Positions 1-8,262 of a stretch of DNA of 64,000 bases are shown here, piece by piece. The position numbers and the translations under genes are program-made. Origin of the DNA: Cupriavidus numazuensis (GTDB taxonomy: Bacteria > Pseudomonadota > Gammaproteobacteria > Burkholderiales > Burkholderiaceae). Each line of letters opens with the position of its first letter. The stretch's first letter is position 1. The notes beneath the pieces are model-generated. The model searched no databases. It was not told the DNA's origin and saw only the letters and a list, made by a program, of their open reading frames with translations. The stretch is taken from positions 1 to 64,000 of the forward strand of contig NZ_CAJPVI010000041.1 in the NCBI RefSeq assembly GCF_905397435.1. The letters run 5' to 3'.

Positions 1-84
1 TGCCTGACTCGATTTCCACGTTGCGATTACTCATCGCCCGCGCGATCACCAGCAAGCTTCCGCGCTGTCCGTGTTGCTGGGATG
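1..84. other. Unassigned flank, possible mobile-element end
   Basis: This is the sequence just beyond the stop of the DUF1302 gene. On the minus strand it has an open frame (about 30 codons, stop-free to the window edge) that is not the DUF1302 frame. I do not recognise its translation. Because the DUF1302 protein ends abruptly here, this flank could be the start of an inserted element, but no transposase motif or complete inverted repeat is visible in so short a piece. Confidence 0.3.
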
Positions 85-1749
85 TCAGGCTATATTTGTG
101 ACACAGTAAGAGTAGAGCGATGTCATGAACGTCACGCCGGGCGTCACCTGCCAGCCGGGGATCAGCGTGCCGTCATAGGTCCAGTTGAAATCGATGGTTG
201 CGCCCACCGAACTGGACGTACCCTGCGACATCGCGACCGGATAGCCCAGACCCGAGCTCTGGTTCAACCAGGGCAAATAGCCGGCGGAGGTCCCCTGTGT
301 CACGGTTTGTCCGTCGATCGTGCGCGTGACACCATGCGAGCTCAGGCCCGGGTAGTAGATCCACGTGGCCTCCCAGGTCAGCGTCGCCTGGTCCGCGCCG
401 ATCAGCTTGAGGAACGGATACTCGCTGCGCGTCAGGGCCAGGATGCCGTTGATATCGAACTGAAGCTTCTTCCTGTCGACCCACTGCTGGCAGTTGATGC
501 CGGGAACGCCGTTCGTGTTCATGTCGAGCGGACCGCCCGCGCCATAGCAGCCGGATAACGCCACGGCATCGTGAGGCCGATACGACAGCTCGGTGCCGAT
601 CGCCCAATCGCCTACGGGGAAGTTCGCGCTGGCACCGAAGAGCTGACGATTGCCGAGATACGAGAACTGTGCCGTCCCGTTAGGCAATGACGCCATCACG
701 GGCGACTTGTCGATATAGTTGACGTAGTAGAGCGCAAAGTTCGCGGGCAAGGATGCCGGCGTGTAGTTGAGCTTCAGACCGAATTCAGGCCTGTACTTCG
801 CGGGCAATGCCGACGAGACGGGAACACCGATATCAAAGAATGGAGATCCGGCGAAATCCCCGTTGACGAGGCCGTTGTTGACGGCGCTGATCACGTTCGA
901 GTTGTGGCTGTCCGGCCCGGCTATCGTGCCCGCGCTGGGGCCTGCCGCGTTGAAGTTTCTTGTGCTGATCGTGAATGGCTCCGCGCCGCGGCCGAAGCCA
1001 TTCGTGATTGACCAGTAGGATCCGACCGGTGGATAGCGGTTTCCATTCCACTGGAACTGGTAGTAGGCCTCGGTGCTGAAGCCGCCGGGAAGGCCGGTGG
1101 CGAAGCTGAGCATCGGCGCCGGGCGCAGGGCCTGCTTGAGCTGCGACCCGGGGATCAGCAGCTTCTGGATATCGAGCGCGTTGGTTGCATTGATGCCGCC
1201 CTGCGCGAAGATGCTCTCCCCCCAGTTGATCACCTGGTTGCCGAGGCGCACATGCGCATTCCGATCGCCAATGGTGAAATCCTTCTGGCCCCAGAGATCG
1301 AGCAACTGCGCATCGTAGACAATCTGCGCCCGCGCGTCGCTCGCCAGTTCCGTACGCTCCGTGTTCTTGGCCATGAAGTCATACATCCCCGTGCCGCGCG
1401 CCATGAACTTGAGCCCCTGGCCCGGGATCGTCAGCAGCAATTCACTGGTCGCGCTGAGGTAAGTGCTGAATGCCTGCCCCTTGCGATAGTTCAGGTTGCC
1501 GTTGTCGCCGAACCCCCACTGATCGACGTTGGCCGCCGCCCCGCAGCCGTTTGCGTTCGGATCTCCCGTCAGGGAACAACTCGGGTTCTTGACCCGAATC
1601 CCTGCGCCGGCAGTAATGTTGGTCACCAGCGAGCCTTTGATGGCATCTTCCGCGCCTGCCGTGAAGTCATACGCGTACGCGCTTGATGCTGTCGCCCCCA
1701 GCACGGCGAGCGAGATCGTGCTCCGCCGAATGATCTTTGTAGTTTTCAT
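85..1749 (-). CDS. DUF1302 family protein, probably 3'-truncated
   Basis: Predicted outer-membrane/periplasmic protein of the DUF1302 family, which is usually encoded beside DUF1329; the molecular function is not established. The start at 1749 gives a clear signal peptide (basic MKTTKIIRR, hydrophobic core, cleavage after Ala-Tyr-Ala near residue 26) and has GGAGG seven bases upstream; a longer frame reaching 1794 is less likely. The body is rich in Gly, Asn and aromatic residues, as in a beta-barrel. Family members normally continue for some tens of residues after the conserved '...GWQVTPGVTF' segment and end in an aromatic residue. Here the protein stops about a dozen residues later with CVTNIA, so the C-terminus looks replaced. 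It is the last gene of the RidA-DUF1329-DUF1302 group. Confidence 0.8.
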   Translation of the reverse strand: MKTTKIIRRSTISLAVLGATASSAYAYDFTAGAEDAIKGSLVTNITAGAGIRVKNPSCSLTGDPNANGCGAAANVDQWGFGDNGNLNYRKGQAFSTYLSATSELLLTIPGQGLKFMARGTGMYDFMAKNTERTELASDARAQIVYDAQLLDLWGQKDFTIGDRNAHVRLGNQVINWGESIFAQGGINATNALDIQKLLIPGSQLKQALRPAPMLSFATGLPGGFSTEAYYQFQWNGNRYPPVGSYWSITNGFGRGAEPFTISTRNFNAAGPSAGTIAGPDSHNSNVISAVNNGLVNGDFAGSPFFDIGVPVSSALPAKYRPEFGLKLNYTPASLPANFALYYVNYIDKSPVMASLPNGTAQFSYLGNRQLFGASANFPVGDWAIGTELSYRPHDAVALSGCYGAGGPLDMNTNGVPGINCQQWVDRKKLQFDINGILALTRSEYPFLKLIGADQATLTWEATWIYYPGLSSHGVTRTIDGQTVTQGTSAGYLPWLNQSSGLGYPVAMSQGTSSSVGATIDFNWTYDGTLIPGWQVTPGVTFMTSLYSYCVTNIA

Positions 1750-1823
1750 CGCCCTTCCTCCATCCCGTTCCGATGCCGGCGCGTGCCTCCTCAAACGCGC
1801 GCCGGCCCGCCATGCAGCTACTT

Positions 1824-3191
1824 TCAGCGTTCGCTGACTGACCTCAGGGTTTCCGAGGTGAAGAAGTCCGGCTTGAAGCGCGGATCATTGATCTGCTCGT
1901 ACCAGCGAATGTCCTTGCCCTGACCGATCGTCGTCTGGTCCATCACGTAGCGGCCGTTGCTGAGGTCGTACATGGCGAAGGGCAGGTTGTCGCATGTGCC
2001 GCCCAACTCCCACGCCGGGATCGGGTAGCTCTCGCGTACCTTCCACAGCTTGCCCTGCGCGTCGTAGTCTTCGCCCACGAGTGCGAGCCAGCTGTCTTCG
2101 TCCAGGTAGAAGACCTTCTTCGATGCAACGTGGCGCGCGCTGGGCTTGAGCGTGGCCTCGACCACCCACACGCGGTGCATCTCGTAGCGACGGTTGGCCG
2201 AAGCGACACCGTCGGGCGTGGCAACGTCGCGCAGCTTGTCCTTGAACTTGTACATGCCGAACGCGTTGTACGGCACGAGCATTTCCTTCTTGCCGGCGAG
2301 CTTCCAGTTGAACCGGTCGATGGTGCCGTAGAACATGTTGGCCTCATCGATCAGGTACTGGTTCTCCATGCCGATGACCGGCGCATCGTGCGTATAGGCC
2401 GGCATGCGGCGCACGCGGCGCTGGCCAGGGAAGTAGTAGAACGTCTCCGACGCCTTGTTGAAATACTGGCGTTGCACAAACGCCTGACCGGCCAGCGCCG
2501 GCGGCGATTCCATCTTGAAAAAGGCGGCGTTGCTAAGCTGATCGACATCCTGCGGCGTGGTCTTGCCCGGCTTGCCCCACGGGAAGAACGTATGCTGGGG
2601 AGAGATCACGTCGATCCATTCGTTGCTGCCCGGCCGCGGGGAAATAGCGGTGACCATCTTTGGCCATTCCAGGCCTTCGCCGTGGTAGCGATAGATGTAG
2701 TTCAGGATCGCCTCGGCGCCGCTCTTGGGCTGCGGGAATGCAACGCCTGGAAGGGTTGCCGATTGCAGTTGCTCGCCGGTGGAATCGAGCTTCGCTCCTG
2801 TGAGGTTTGCCTTGGAGTTCTGCGCAACGAAGTCCGGCACCTGGCATTCGCGATGCGACGGATACACGTCCATGCGATAGCCCTTCTTTTCCTTGATCAG
2901 GGCGATCTGACCCGGGGTCAGCTTGTCTGCGTATTTATCGACGTTCGCTGCATCGATCGAGTACAGCGGTTTCTCGTTCTTGTGCTTCCAGAAATCGCCG
3001 CGAGACTTGCCCCACTCCCAACCTGCCTCGGGTGATTGCTTGCCTGCATAGGCCGGTACAGCACCGTCTTTACTCGCTGCGCGATCACCACCTTCCGGCG
3101 TGAGGTCTTCCGCCATGGCGGCGCTTCCGGCCACAAGGCATACCGCAGCCGCGATGGCTGACATGGCTTCAATTCCATACTTCTTCATCAT
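1824..3191 (-). CDS. DUF1329 family periplasmic/outer-membrane protein
   Basis: 455-residue exported protein of the DUF1329 family, the usual genomic partner of DUF1302. Both have been proposed to act at the outer membrane in handling hydrophobic substrates, but no reaction is assigned. Residues 1-27 form a signal peptide (MMKKYGIEAM..., cleavage after Ala-Met-Ala). The mature part carries family-like segments such as 'VYPSHRECQVPDF' and 'YYFPGQRRVRRMPAYTHDAP', and an aromatic- and Trp-rich C-terminal half. Two ATGs are adjacent at 3191 and 3188; AAGGAG lies four or seven bases upstream, so either may be used. The gap to the DUF1302 start downstream is 74 bases, consistent with one transcript. 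Confidence 0.85.
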   Translation of the reverse strand: MMKKYGIEAMSAIAAAVCLVAGSAAMAEDLTPEGGDRAASKDGAVPAYAGKQSPEAGWEWGKSRGDFWKHKNEKPLYSIDAANVDKYADKLTPGQIALIKEKKGYRMDVYPSHRECQVPDFVAQNSKANLTGAKLDSTGEQLQSATLPGVAFPQPKSGAEAILNYIYRYHGEGLEWPKMVTAISPRPGSNEWIDVISPQHTFFPWGKPGKTTPQDVDQLSNAAFFKMESPPALAGQAFVQRQYFNKASETFYYFPGQRRVRRMPAYTHDAPVIGMENQYLIDEANMFYGTIDRFNWKLAGKKEMLVPYNAFGMYKFKDKLRDVATPDGVASANRRYEMHRVWVVEATLKPSARHVASKKVFYLDEDSWLALVGEDYDAQGKLWKVRESYPIPAWELGGTCDNLPFAMYDLSNGRYVMDQTTIGQGKDIRWYEQINDPRFKPDFFTSETLRSVSER

Positions 3192-3307
3192 GGTTCTCCT
3201 TCCGTGCTCCTCGCTTCGCTGCCCTGCATGTCGGGCGGTCCGTGTCGCGATATCAGTCAGTGGTGCTTCAACGTGCGTCGTTGTCGATTGCCCGATTCGC
3301 GGCAGAC

Positions 3308-3721
3308 TCAGTCCTTGCCGGATCCGGCCACGGCCACCGCGCGAATTTCGATGACCAGTCCAGGCAGCGCCAGCTGTGTCACGCCCACGCTCGTCCACGA
3401 CGGATAGCGGCTCGGAAAGTACTGATCCTTGACCGACATGAACGCTTCGATTTCGCCGTGAAGGTCGGTGTGGAACGTTGTGAGTTCCACGACGTCGGCC
3501 AGGCTTGCACCCGCCTCTTCGAGAATCAGCTTCAGGCTCTCGAACGCGATCTGCGCCTGCGCTCGCAACCCTTCGGCGGGCTCCATATCCGCGCCGATCC
3601 CGACCTGGCCGGACACCCAGATCGTGTCGCCGACGCGCGTCGCCGGCGAGAAGTGGTACGCGTCGTAATACGCCTGGAACGGGGCCGGGACGATTGATTG
3701 ACGTTTGTTGTTCGGTGCCAT
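3308..3721 (-). CDS. RidA/YjgF/UK114 family protein lacking the RidA arginine
   Basis: 137-residue single-domain Rid-family protein (trimeric chorismate-mutase-like fold in known members). The family pattern is seen in 'GDTIWVSGQVGIG' (residues 31-43) and 'LPGLVIEIRAVAV' (119-131). In RidA proper, an Arg in the 'P-A-R-S' segment binds the imine/enamine carboxylate. Here the equivalent segment reads YPSWTS (106-111) with Trp109 at the Arg position, so canonical 2-iminobutanoate deaminase activity is unlikely. The start at 3721 (MAPNNKRQ) has AGAGG eight bases upstream; the open frame extends further but without a better site. It is the first gene of the DUF1329/DUF1302 group, 116 bases upstream of DUF1329. 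Confidence 0.82.
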   Translation of the reverse strand: MAPNNKRQSIVPAPFQAYYDAYHFSPATRVGDTIWVSGQVGIGADMEPAEGLRAQAQIAFESLKLILEEAGASLADVVELTTFHTDLHGEIEAFMSVKDQYFPSRYPSWTSVGVTQLALPGLVIEIRAVAVAGSGKD

Positions 3722-4449
3722 GGCTTGAACCTCTTTGCTTGGATGCGTTGATGGAAACGGTTGTGTGGAAACGCATTCCCGTCTTCCAATGCGAAATCTC
3801 GCCGACGAATAGAACGTCCCCGGTGCTATGGCCCAGGTGGCTGCAATCCAGGTCACGGTCTGAAGCCTCGCGTCGTTGCCAATAAGTGCGGCAAACGCTT
3901 GTGAAGGAAGGCGCGACGCCCGCCATAGGGCGTCATCCACTTCCTGCTTCCCCGAACCAACAGCTCCCTAAATCCATCTCATAAACACGTATGACTGGCC
4001 TACAAATAACGTGTCAACGGCCAAATATTAGCGTTGAGCCGGCCTAGATACAAGGTGATAGTGGCTAGGGAAAACACCAAGCAAAGCAGGCGTGGACGAT
4101 GCAGAACGGTCGGTACGCGTATTGCGGAACATGCGGTGAGGTGACCGCCGAAGTGCAGTCGATGCCACGCGCGAATGCCCGGCCAGGAGGCAGACGCCTC
4201 ATTTCCGGGCATGCGGGTGCATCAGGTACTTGAAGGGAAGGGAGGACGCGCCAGCTTTCCGGCATCCATCACGGTGCGCGATGGCCTGGAGTTCGCTGGC
4301 AGGTCGGACGCACAGGCACGGGCACCGGCTCTTCGCAAGGCGCCATGCTGGTCAGTCGATTGAGGATTGGTGCACCGGGCTCGGACCAGACCCGGTGCAG
4401 TTCGCGCAAAAATGTGAGCAGAGGGCGTCTTTAGCCTTCGACTCCGTCG
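3722..4449. other. 728-base stretch without a recognisable gene
   Basis: Lies between the ndh stop and the RidA start, both on the minus strand, so it should carry the promoter of the RidA-DUF1329-DUF1302 group. The part around 3960-4080 is AT-richer than its surroundings and contains the inverted repeat ACACGT (3985-3990) / ACGTGT (4009-4014), a possible operator. A nested hairpin sits at 4175-4212. The short open frames here resemble no family I recognise. Confidence 0.5.
4175..4212. repeat. Nested inverted repeat (hairpin)
   Basis: The arms ATGCCCGG (4175-4182) and CCGGGCAT (4205-4212) are perfect complements. Between them GAGGC and GCCTC form a second inner stem around a short loop. There is no T-run on either side, so it does not look like a standard intrinsic terminator; it may be an RNA structure or a repeat remnant. 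Confidence 0.5.
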
Positions 4450-5805
4450 TCAATGCAGCTTGATCGCTGGCCGGCTCCAGCGACCGAGCCACTGCCCCAG
4501 TCCTTCGAGCACTGCATGCCTCATTCCGGACACGCCGAACAGATGCTTGCGATACAGCAGCCGGTACAACCCGCTCGCCGCGGCACCGTCGACAATCAGC
4601 ACGCGCGACGACACGCCGCCGGTCTGATACGTTGCGCCGGACTTCCCGAGCGATACGACTGTGCCCGCATCGCGGAACGCGAAGCCGGCGACCGCCTTGC
4701 CGGCGAGACGCTGCGCAAACGCTTTGCCGAGATACATCGCCTGCTGATGCGCGACCTGCGCCCGCGGCGGCAGGAAGCCGCTGCTCGTGGCTGACGGGCA
4801 CGCTGCACAGTCGCCGAACGCGAAGATGCGCGGATCACCCGGCGTCTGCAGCTTGTCGGTGACGATCACCCGGTTCGCTGCATTGAGCGCGATGCCGTCG
4901 AGCGAGTTCAGGATCGCGGGCCCCGCGACACCGGCGGCCCAGACCGTGATGTCGCTGGCCAGTGCGTCGCCCGAACCGGTCACTAGCGAATCGGCGCGGA
5001 CCTCGGCCACGCTCGCGCCAGTCACCACATCGACCTTGAGTCGGCGCAGCGCCGCGTCGGTGCGCGCCGACACGCGCTCGTCGAGCGCCGGCAGCACACG
5101 TGTGCCACCCTCGATCAGGCGGATGCGGACGTCTCGCTTCGGGTCCAGCGCCTGGAAGCGGTAGACCGACAACTGATCGACCGCATGCGTGAGCGCGGCA
5201 GCAAGCTCGACACCCGTTGCGCCCGCACCGATCACACTGATGTTGATCGCAGGCATGCTTCGCATGCCTGCCGTTTCGAGCCCGTGATTCGCCCTCGTGC
5301 ACGCGGCCAGGAATCTCCGGCGGAAGACCTCGGCATGTTCGACGCTCTCCAGCGGCAGCGCATGAAGTGCCGCACCGGGCACGTTGAAGAAGTTTGTCAC
5401 GCTGCCCACGGACAACACCAGGCTGTCGTAGCGAACGCGCCGCTGCGGCAGCATTTCTGCGCCGTCCTCGTCGTGCACAGCGCCGATCGTCGCCATGCAC
5501 GCGCTGCGATCGACGCTCTCGAGCGCACCCTGAACGAAGCGAAAGCCGTGGCGCTTCGCCTGCGCTGCGTACTCGATGTGGTAGTTGGCCGGATCGCGAT
5601 GCCCGGAAGCCGCTTCGTGCAACAACGGCTTCCAGAAATGCGTGGGATAGCGGTCGACGAGCACGATCTCGGCGACGCGGCGCCGGCCGACAGTGCCGGC
5701 AAGGCGCGTCGCCAAGTGCAGGCCGCCGGCGCCGCCGCCGACAATCACGATGCGATGAAGGTCGGCGCCGTTGTCGGCGTCGAGCACGAAGGGGGCGTGG
5801 GTCAT
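4450..5805 (-). CDS. ndh: Type II NADH dehydrogenase (NDH-2), FAD-dependent
   Basis: 451-residue pyridine nucleotide-disulphide oxidoreductase that passes electrons from NADH to quinone at the inner face of the cytoplasmic membrane without pumping protons. The FAD-binding loop GGGAGG is at residues 23-28, followed by an Ndh-like segment (DRYPTHFWKPLLHEAASG, residues 51-68). The second dinucleotide loop GAGATG at 193-198 binds NADH, and 'IFAFGDCA' is the C-terminal FAD motif. The C-terminal ~30 residues are basic and amphipathic, suiting peripheral membrane attachment. Length matches the family. GGAG lies six bases before the ATG. It is divergent from the LysR gene across a 109-base intergenic region, so LysR control is plausible but not shown. 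Confidence 0.88.
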   Translation of the reverse strand: MTHAPFVLDADNGADLHRIVIVGGGAGGLHLATRLAGTVGRRRVAEIVLVDRYPTHFWKPLLHEAASGHRDPANYHIEYAAQAKRHGFRFVQGALESVDRSACMATIGAVHDEDGAEMLPQRRVRYDSLVLSVGSVTNFFNVPGAALHALPLESVEHAEVFRRRFLAACTRANHGLETAGMRSMPAINISVIGAGATGVELAAALTHAVDQLSVYRFQALDPKRDVRIRLIEGGTRVLPALDERVSARTDAALRRLKVDVVTGASVAEVRADSLVTGSGDALASDITVWAAGVAGPAILNSLDGIALNAANRVIVTDKLQTPGDPRIFAFGDCAACPSATSSGFLPPRAQVAHQQAMYLGKAFAQRLAGKAVAGFAFRDAGTVVSLGKSGATYQTGGVSSRVLIVDGAAASGLYRLLYRKHLFGVSGMRHAVLEGLGQWLGRWSRPAIKLH

Positions 5806-5914
5806 GAGGCGCTCCGCAGTGAATGCAATGTCCGTTAGCCCGCTGTCAGGCCATGAGCGCCCACGATATAGTTTGTCCTCACGCCAGACAATTTAATGTT
5901 TTTAGCCGACTCAT

Positions 5915-6934
5915 ATGTTTTCACTTATATCTAGAACGACAACGTTCCGGCAGTTGAAGGCGCTCGACATGGTTGCGCGGCTCGGCAGCGTGTCTCGCGC
6001 AGCGGAGGAACTGAACCTGACGCAGCCCGCGGTGTCGCTACAGATCCGGTTGCTTGAGGAAGCTGTCGGTGCGGGCGTACTGCAGCGTGTCGGGCGTGGC
6101 GTTCAGTTGACCGCGGCAGGCGAGATTCTCGCGCGATACGCGCGCGAGATCCTGCAGCTATGGATCGAGGCTGGCGACGAGGTTGCCGCGCTGAAGGGCG
6201 ATCTCGGCGGCACGCTGCGTATCGGCGCCATCACGACAGCCGAGTATCTGATTCCGCCGATCCTCGTCAAATTCACGGAGACACGTCCGCACGTGAAGAT
6301 CTACTTCAAGGTCGGCAATCGCGAGGACATTATCCGGATGCTCGCCACGCACGAAATCGACCTCGCGGTAATGGGCAGTCCGCCGAAGGAATTGCGCACG
6401 AACGCAGCCGAGTTCGCAAAGCATCCGATGGCATTCGTGGCCGCACCCGGCCATCCGCTGATGCGGCGCAAGCGGTTGTCGCTGAAAGACCTGGAGTCGG
6501 CAAATCTGCTGGTCCGTGAGCGCGGCGCTGGCACGCGCGCGACGGTCGAGAGCCTGTTCAAGGTGTCAGGCCTGAAGTTTCACATCGGCTCGGAGCTGTC
6601 GAGCAACGAGGCGATCAAGCAGATGGCGGAGGCGGGGCTAGGCGTCGCGTTCCTGTCGCTGCACGCATGCGCGCTCGAACTGAGGACGGGGCTGCTCGCG
6701 CAACTGCCGTTCGCCGGCAATCCGATCGTGCGCGAGTGGTACGTGGTCACGCTCGCCGACCGGCGCCTCTCCCAGGCGGCCGGCCTGTTTCGCGATTTCA
6801 TGGTCGAACGCGGGGCGCACGTGATCGACGGCGCAAAGGCTTCGCCGGACAGGCGCAGGAAGGCTGTGCCAGCGCTGAGCAAGAGCACCAGCGGTATTCA
6901 TCCGGTCCGGAAATCGACAAATGTCGGTGATTGA
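5915..6934 (+). CDS. LysR-type transcriptional regulator
   Basis: 339-residue LTTR. The N-terminal winged helix-turn-helix spans about residues 10-70 ('SVSRAAEELNLTQPAVSLQI' is the recognition region), followed by a linker helix and a periplasmic-binding-protein-like effector domain (about 95-300, starting 'GGTLRIGAITTAEYLIPPIL'). The effector domain most resembles the CbbR/CysB-like branch to my eye, but the ligand cannot be assigned. The last ~35 residues are a basic tail. It is divergent from ndh, the usual arrangement in which an LTTR controls its neighbour and itself. No strong ribosome binding site precedes the ATG at 5915, but later Met codons would cut into the DNA-binding domain. Confidence 0.85.
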   Translation: MFSLISRTTTFRQLKALDMVARLGSVSRAAEELNLTQPAVSLQIRLLEEAVGAGVLQRVGRGVQLTAAGEILARYAREILQLWIEAGDEVAALKGDLGGTLRIGAITTAEYLIPPILVKFTETRPHVKIYFKVGNREDIIRMLATHEIDLAVMGSPPKELRTNAAEFAKHPMAFVAAPGHPLMRRKRLSLKDLESANLLVRERGAGTRATVESLFKVSGLKFHIGSELSSNEAIKQMAEAGLGVAFLSLHACALELRTGLLAQLPFAGNPIVREWYVVTLADRRLSQAAGLFRDFMVERGAHVIDGAKASPDRRRKAVPALSKSTSGIHPVRKSTNVGD

Positions 6935-6970
6935 CAAATGCCTGATTGGCGCTTTGCCAAACGCTATTCT

Positions 6971-7004
6971 GGTGGGACAGGAGGCTTATTTTCCCTGCCC
7001 CACC
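6971..7004. terminator. Stem-loop between convergent LysR and flgL genes
   Basis: GGTGGGACAGG (6971-6981) pairs with CCTGCCCCACC (6994-7004), an 11-base stem with one G-U pair and a 12-base loop, in the 78-base gap between the convergent lysR-type and flgL stops. No clear T-run follows on either strand, so termination is inferred from position and structure. A smaller hairpin (TTGGC/GCCAA, 6946-6960) precedes it. Confidence 0.5.
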
Positions 7005-7012
7005 AAGTGCCC

Positions 7013-8227
7013 TTACAGATACTTGAACAGATTCATGCCTTGAATCTGCATGAACGATTGCTGCGCACCCTGCAACGCAGTCTGTCTCTGGTAGTACTGG
7101 GTAATCGCCGAGGCATAGTCCAGATCCTGCAGCCCGGACAGCGTCTCCGAATAGTTCAGGCCGCGGTTCGTGCCGATGGTGTCCAGCGCGTCCAGTTCCT
7201 GCATGCGTGAACCTACCGACGAGCGGACCGTCAGCACGTTGTCCAGCGAGTTCGAGAACTGGCGGATGCCAGTGGCTATGACGTTGTCCAGGTTAGCACT
7301 GTCGGCGCCGGAATGCACCGGCGCGTCCAGCGCGTCGATCACTGACTTCAGGTTCGCAAACATGTCGGTGCCGGCCTGGCTGGCTGGCTGCATGCTGATG
7401 GTGTCGCCGCTCTTTGGCGTGCCCTTGACCGTGAAGGTAATGCCGGCCGCGCTGATCTGCGCCGGATCGCTGTAAGCAACCGGCGTACCGCCGACGGGAT
7501 TTCCGCTCGGATCGGTGATGGTGTACTGCATCGAGCCGCTGCTGTCGTCGAATGTCAGCGTGAGCGGCGTGCCGTAGAGCGGATTGGTCGGATCGGTGGT
7601 CGATACCTGACCGTAGGTAGCGCTGCCCGTATTCGTGCTGTTGCCCTTGAGCACATAGCCAGCCGAGCCCTGCACGCTCTGGAAGACTTCGCGGCCGTTG
7701 CTGCCTGCCGGCATCTGGCGCGCCACGTCGACCTGGTACTGCTGCTGCTCGGTATTGCCAATGTACTGGACGCTGCCGCCACCCTGCACGAACGGCGCCG
7801 AGCCCGACAGCGTGCCGCCGAACAGGTACTGGCCATTGCCATCGTCGGCATTGGCCAGGCCCAGCAGCTGCTCGTACTGGCCCTTGAGCGCGGTGGCCAG
7901 CGAGGCACGGTCCACATCGCTCATCGTGCCGTTGCCAGCCTGCACCAGCAGCGTCTGGATGTTCTGCGTCACCGTGGTCACGGTCGACAGCGTGTTTTCT
8001 TCCATGCCCAGCGAAATATTCGCCTGGTTGCGCGAGGTGGTGTACTGGTCGTTGATCGCGTTGGCCTGCGTGACGCCGAGCGCGCGCGTGGCGGCCACCG
8101 GGTCGTCGGACGGCGTGAGCACCTTGCGCCCGGTGCCGAGCTGTTGCTGGATATGCAGCAGCGACGACTGCTGCAGGTTCATCGAGGCCAGGCCTTGCTG
8201 GTAGAGCGTGGAGGTTGCGACGCGCAT
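7013..8227 (-). CDS. flgL: Flagellar hook-filament junction protein 3 (HAP3)
   Basis: 404-residue FlgL, the second junction protein between hook and filament, exported through the flagellar type III system with no signal peptide. The N-terminus has the flagellin-like coiled-coil signature (MRVATSTLYQQGLASM..., 'LGTGRKVLTPSDDPVAATRA' at about 31-50), and the C-terminus ends in the matching helix ('YYQRQTALQGAQQSFMQIQGMNLFKYL' region). The central part is the variable surface domain. It is the last gene of the flgBCDEFGHIJKL run, 35 bases after flgK, and probably shares the sigma-28-type promoter before flgK, as expected for proteins added late in assembly. Confidence 0.95.
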   Translation of the reverse strand: MRVATSTLYQQGLASMNLQQSSLLHIQQQLGTGRKVLTPSDDPVAATRALGVTQANAINDQYTTSRNQANISLGMEENTLSTVTTVTQNIQTLLVQAGNGTMSDVDRASLATALKGQYEQLLGLANADDGNGQYLFGGTLSGSAPFVQGGGSVQYIGNTEQQQYQVDVARQMPAGSNGREVFQSVQGSAGYVLKGNSTNTGSATYGQVSTTDPTNPLYGTPLTLTFDDSSGSMQYTITDPSGNPVGGTPVAYSDPAQISAAGITFTVKGTPKSGDTISMQPASQAGTDMFANLKSVIDALDAPVHSGADSANLDNVIATGIRQFSNSLDNVLTVRSSVGSRMQELDALDTIGTNRGLNYSETLSGLQDLDYASAITQYYQRQTALQGAQQSFMQIQGMNLFKYL

Positions 8228-8262
8228 TGTCTGTTCCTTCTCGTATTCCTGGTCGGTTCGGC

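Noticed and set aside
3722..3926. Extension of the RidA-like or DUF1329 frames up to 3926-3940
   Set aside because: The extra residues are not family-like and the signal peptide or domain starts lie further in, with better ribosome binding sites.
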